The notes below the pieces were generated by a model. The model was not told the DNA's origin, did not search any database, and saw only the letters and a list, made by a program, of their open reading frames with translations. This document shows, piece after piece, positions 6,094-8,109 of a DNA stretch of 8,109 nt; position 1 is the stretch's first letter; each line of letters begins with the position of its first letter. The DNA lies in the NCBI GenBank assembly GCA_001797845.1, contig MGQN01000003.1, positions 53,371 to 61,479 of the forward strand, given 5' to 3'. The translations under genes were made by a program, and so were the position numbers. Source of the DNA: Deltaproteobacteria bacterium RBG_16_44_11. GTDB lineage: Bacteria; Desulfobacterota; Syntrophia; Syntrophales; Smithellaceae.

Positions 6094-7527
6094 TCATTTA
6101 ACATCCAAAGCAGATGGTAATACGCGGGGGCCATCTGAATTTTCTTTATACACTCCTACGCAGTTTCGTCCGCTATCCTTTGCGCAATACATAGCTGCGT
6201 CGGCATTTCTGAGCAGATCGTCAGTGTTTGACATTTCATCTGTAAAAGCCGCTACACCAATACTGATGGTTACGGTGCTTATCAATACATCACCCGGCGT
6301 CTTGAAAGACATATTTGCTATGGTTTGCCGCACCCGTTCAGCCAATAGGACTGCCCCTTCCAATGAAGTATTTGGCAGAAGAACGGCAAATTCCTCACCA
6401 CCCAACCGTCCAAGAATATCAATTTCACGCAGACTGGATTTCAAAGATGCCGCAACCTGCTGGAGCACCAAATCCCCGGCTTCGTGACCGTAGGTATCAT
6501 TAACCTTTTTAAACTCGTCAATATCCAGCATTAAAAGCGTCAGGGGTTGACTATTGCGATTGGCGCGTTTGAACTCTTCAACACCGCGCTGCATAAAATA
6601 ACGACGGTTGTATAAATTTGTCAGGTAATCGGTCAACGCCATTTGTTCCAACTTGGCATTCAATAATTGGATCTTTTCCTCGGCTTCCTTGCGGGCGGTG
6701 ATGTCACGGACCAACATGATGAAGCGCGGATTCTGCAAATTCGAATTGTCTTTTGCGGCAATGGAGAGCTCGAACCAGCATCTGCCCGATGGTAATTCCA
6801 ACGGATACACCCCGCCCGAATGCCGGCCGGTTTTGACCGCCTCGGCAATGGCTTCTGAAATGACATTTCCCGCCTCAGGCGAGAGCACCTCTTTCATTGT
6901 TTTTCCCAGGAATTCTGAGGGGGGAGCATAGAGCAGTTCAGGATCAGGGGCTAGAAAGTTGTAAATGGTCCCCGCAACGTCGACATCAAAGAGAAGATCA
7001 GGCAGTGCATTCAAAGTGGCGCACAGCTGATTGTCGGTTTCCCGTAGCGCCTCGAGCGCAGCCTCCCTTTGGGATTCCGCCTGTCTCCGCTTGTTCCTTG
7101 AATCTGCCTCTTCAAGTTCTCCGGCAATGGCCAGGCACAGACGCGATAAGTTGTTCTTCATGATATAGTCATGAGCGCCTAAACGCATGCATTCCACGGC
7201 CACCTCTTCGCCTACAGAGCCGGTTACAAGGATGAAGGGAATGTCGATATTTGTTTCTTTTAACAAGGCAATGGCTTTGGCAACGCTGAATTTCGGGAGC
7301 GTGTAGTCGCAAAGGATGATGTCCCATTGTTTCTCTTTGAGGGCTTTTTTCATGGCAGTGGCAGTTTCCACCCGTTCATACACCGGATCGTATCCGCCTT
7401 TTTTCAGCTCACGGATGATGAGCAGCACATCGTCTTCCGAATCCTCAACCATCAATATCCGGAGGGATTGAGGCTTGCTGATTTTAGATTTCAGCTTGCT
7501 TGCTGTAGATTTAGTTCTTTTTGCCAT
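6094..7527 (-). CDS. Receiver-PAS-GGDEF diguanylate cyclase
   Basis: This 477-residue cytoplasmic response regulator has an enzymatic output. Receiver (about 21-142): E28 D29, phospho-acceptor D74 in CDYTLP, T102, K124. A charged linker carries a QREAALEALR helix (about 145-165). A single diverged PAS domain (about 165-280) ends in RDITARKEAEEK, followed by a short helix. The GGDEF domain (about 295-460) has the metal site D335 in LDIDEF, FKKVND, YGHEAGD, the catalytic loop GGEEF (376-380), and the product-inhibition site R367-x-x-D370 five residues before the loop, as in PleD. The family joins two GTP into c-di-GMP, usually as a dimer after receiver phosphorylation. All key residues are present, so activity and feedback inhibition are predicted. 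The ATG is backed by AAAAGG eight bases upstream. It lies 88 bases after the stand-alone receiver gene and 127 bases before the phosphodiesterase gene, whose receiver is nearly identical. The PAS ligand is unknown. Confidence 0.95.
   Translation of the reverse strand: MAKRTKSTASKLKSKISKPQSLRILMVEDSEDDVLLIIRELKKGGYDPVYERVETATAMKKALKEKQWDIILCDYTLPKFSVAKAIALLKETNIDIPFILVTGSVGEEVAVECMRLGAHDYIMKNNLSRLCLAIAGELEEADSRNKRRQAESQREAALEALRETDNQLCATLNALPDLLFDVDVAGTIYNFLAPDPELLYAPPSEFLGKTMKEVLSPEAGNVISEAIAEAVKTGRHSGGVYPLELPSGRCWFELSIAAKDNSNLQNPRFIMLVRDITARKEAEEKIQLLNAKLEQMALTDYLTNLYNRRYFMQRGVEEFKRANRNSQPLTLLMLDIDEFKKVNDTYGHEAGDLVLQQVAASLKSSLREIDILGRLGGEEFAVLLPNTSLEGAVLLAERVRQTIANMSFKTPGDVLISTVTISIGVAAFTDEMSNTDDLLRNADAAMYCAKDSGRNCVGVYKENSDGPRVLPSALDVK
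7043..7083 (-). repeat. Linker repeat shared with 4360-4400
   Basis: These 41 bases encode the AESQREAALEALR helix between receiver and PAS of the cyclase. They match 4360-4400, the PAS3-PAS4 linker of the phosphodiesterase, with a single mismatch. The remaining PAS linkers of that protein lack this extended form. Confidence 0.85.
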
Positions 7528-7615
7528 TATGAATTCCTTTTGTATCTCGCATCTCGTGAAGCGTATCTCGTAATTCGCGCTTCACGTGTTACGCTTCACT
7601 CTTTACGAGCTACAT
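7528..7615. repeat. Intergenic direct/inverted repeat cluster between receiver and cyclase genes
   Basis: This has the same repeat words as the gap at 5967-6070. CGTGAAGCG at 7555-7563 pairs perfectly with 7578-7586. GTGAAGCGTA at 7556-7565 pairs perfectly with 7590-7599. CTCGTAA at 7567-7573 pairs with 7603-7609. The first two pairings use the same left arm and exclude each other. No terminator-like T-run is seen on the transcribed strand. Confidence 0.75.
7536..7541 (-). promoter_or_regulatory. Ribosome binding site of the cyclase gene
   Basis: It reads AAAAGG on the minus strand, followed by eight bases before the ATG at 7527. This supports the longer N-terminus, which has seven more residues than the paralogous phosphodiesterase. 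Confidence 0.65.
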
Positions 7616-8059
7616 TTATTTCCCCACCGGTGGCGGTTCATTCCAGATTAGCCAATACAGACCGAGTGATTTGACAGCTTGTATGAATTCAGTGAAATCA
7701 ACCGGTTTGCGGACATAACTATTGGCGCCCAGTTTATACCCATTGACTACGTCCTGTTCCTGTGTTGAAGACGTCAGGATGACCACCGGCAGTAGTTTGG
7801 TGAACTCATTTTGGCGAAGGGTCTTCAGCACTTCCATGCCGTTTATTTTGGGGAGTTTCAAATCCAGCAAGATAACTACGGGCATATTCTTCGTATCCCG
7901 TCCTGCATACATCCCCTTTCCAAACAGGTAATCTAGGGCTTCCACACCGTCTTTGGCCACGATCACCTTATTGGAGATATTGTTTTGTTTGAAAGCCCGT
8001 AGAGTCAATTCGACATCATCGGGATTATCCTCCACCAGCAAAATAATTTTATCTTCCAT
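7616..8059 (-). CDS. Stand-alone CheY-like response regulator (Rcp1-type)
   Basis: This 147-residue protein is a single receiver domain without an output domain. Visible residues are E10 D11 of the acidic pocket, phospho-acceptor D66 in LLDLKLP, T96-S97, and K118 in the VRKP motif (Lys-Pro after beta5). The NPDDVELTLRAF start and the YLFGKGMYAGRD insertion after alpha2 are typical of the Rcp1-like group. Those often partner phytochrome-like or PAS-rich histidine kinases and act as phosphate shuttles or sinks. The C-terminus (GLYWLIWNEPPPVGK) is usual for the group. The ATG has a good AAAGGAG eight bases upstream. It is the first gene of the visible receiver-cyclase-phosphodiesterase series, and its kinase is presumably outside the window. 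It is only distantly related to the receivers of the next two genes. Role inferred: phosphotransfer partner in the same pathway. Confidence 0.93.
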   Translation of the reverse strand: MEDKIILLVEDNPDDVELTLRAFKQNNISNKVIVAKDGVEALDYLFGKGMYAGRDTKNMPVVILLDLKLPKINGMEVLKTLRQNEFTKLLPVVILTSSTQEQDVVNGYKLGANSYVRKPVDFTEFIQAVKSLGLYWLIWNEPPPVGK

Positions 8060-8109
8060 TATAAAAACTCCTTTCGTATCTCATATCTCGTGAAACGTCG
8101 TGCGTGAAG
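8060..8109. repeat. Third copy of the intergenic repeat family, cut by the window end
   Basis: From 8075 the words GTATCTCATATCTCGTGAA and GCGTGAAG resemble the repeats at 7541-7565 and 5990-6025. They sit just upstream of the receiver gene's ribosome binding site. The copy is incomplete, so its pairing partners cannot be judged. Confidence 0.6.
8068..8074 (-). promoter_or_regulatory. Ribosome binding site of the stand-alone receiver gene
   Basis: AAAGGAG on the minus strand, eight bases before the ATG at 8059. It is the strongest of the three sites in this gene series. Confidence 0.75.

Larger units (their letters stand above)
7091..7632 (-). repeat. Duplicated regulator module, copy A (partner at 5551-6088)
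   Basis: This holds the last codons of the stand-alone receiver gene, the intergenic repeat, and the start and receiver domain of the cyclase. It is the copy in which the upstream receiver gene is intact, so it is the better candidate for the original arrangement. Alignment details are given under the partner copy. Confidence 0.85.

Noticed and set aside
5787..7674. Two similar plus-strand frames (5787-6101 and 7327-7674) that look like a pair of related proteins
   Set aside because: They lie antisense to the duplicated receiver domains. Their likeness is a by-product of that duplication.
5967..8109. Intergenic repeats as a CRISPR array
   Set aside because: The units are too short, irregularly spaced and partly inverted. 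There are no uniform spacers, and each cluster is confined to a gap between genes.

Overview
The window is gene-dense, with about 45% GC by eye, and holds five protein-coding genes in two convergent blocks. The proteins are cytoplasmic two-component and c-di-GMP proteins with long PAS arrays, a polar-lipid type acyltransferase/hydrolase, and a methyltransferase beginning with a PRWL-FTFDN segment. This mix is most like Desulfobacterota (former Deltaproteobacteria, Syntrophales-like). That placement is a judgement from protein style; there is no rRNA or marker gene to confirm it.

Left block (+ strand, 1-1841). The window opens inside a reading frame that runs to 1237. Its C-terminal half is an alpha/beta hydrolase with a complete Ser-Asp-His set. 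The part before it looks like the tail of a PlsB/PlsC-type acyltransferase, so the whole protein is probably a lipid acyltransferase-hydrolase fusion. A SAM-dependent methyltransferase follows after 16 bases, probably in the same operon.

Right block (- strand, 8109 down to 1854). In transcription order there are three response-regulator genes: a stand-alone CheY/Rcp1-like receiver (7616-8059), a receiver-PAS-GGDEF diguanylate cyclase with an intact inhibitory site (6094-7527), and a 1370-residue receiver-(PAS)8-HD-GYP c-di-GMP phosphodiesterase (1854-5966). The maker and the breaker of c-di-GMP are neighbours and carry almost the same receiver domain, so one phospho-signal may drive both. No histidine kinase is visible. 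The operon very probably continues to the right of the window.

The most unusual structure is the architecture and history of this block. The eight PAS domains sit at an exact 127-residue (381-base) period. The single exception is 134, meaning one extra coiled-coil heptad, and the same heptad-sized insertion separates the receiver linkers of the two enzymes. DNA at the PAS junctions is GC-rich (about 60%) and repeated, while PAS bodies fall to about 28% GC. PAS2 and PAS4 share a nearly identical 155-base stretch. A block of about 540 bases (end of a receiver gene, intergenic repeat, start of the next receiver) is present twice, leaving a few codons of a former receiver gene stranded behind the cyclase. 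Each intergenic gap carries the same family of short direct and inverted repeats. Together these suggest a signalling cluster assembled by recent in-frame module shuffling.

There is no gene-free stretch longer than 127 bases. I found no tRNA, rRNA, CRISPR array, insertion sequence, convincing intrinsic terminator or confident sigma-70 promoter.
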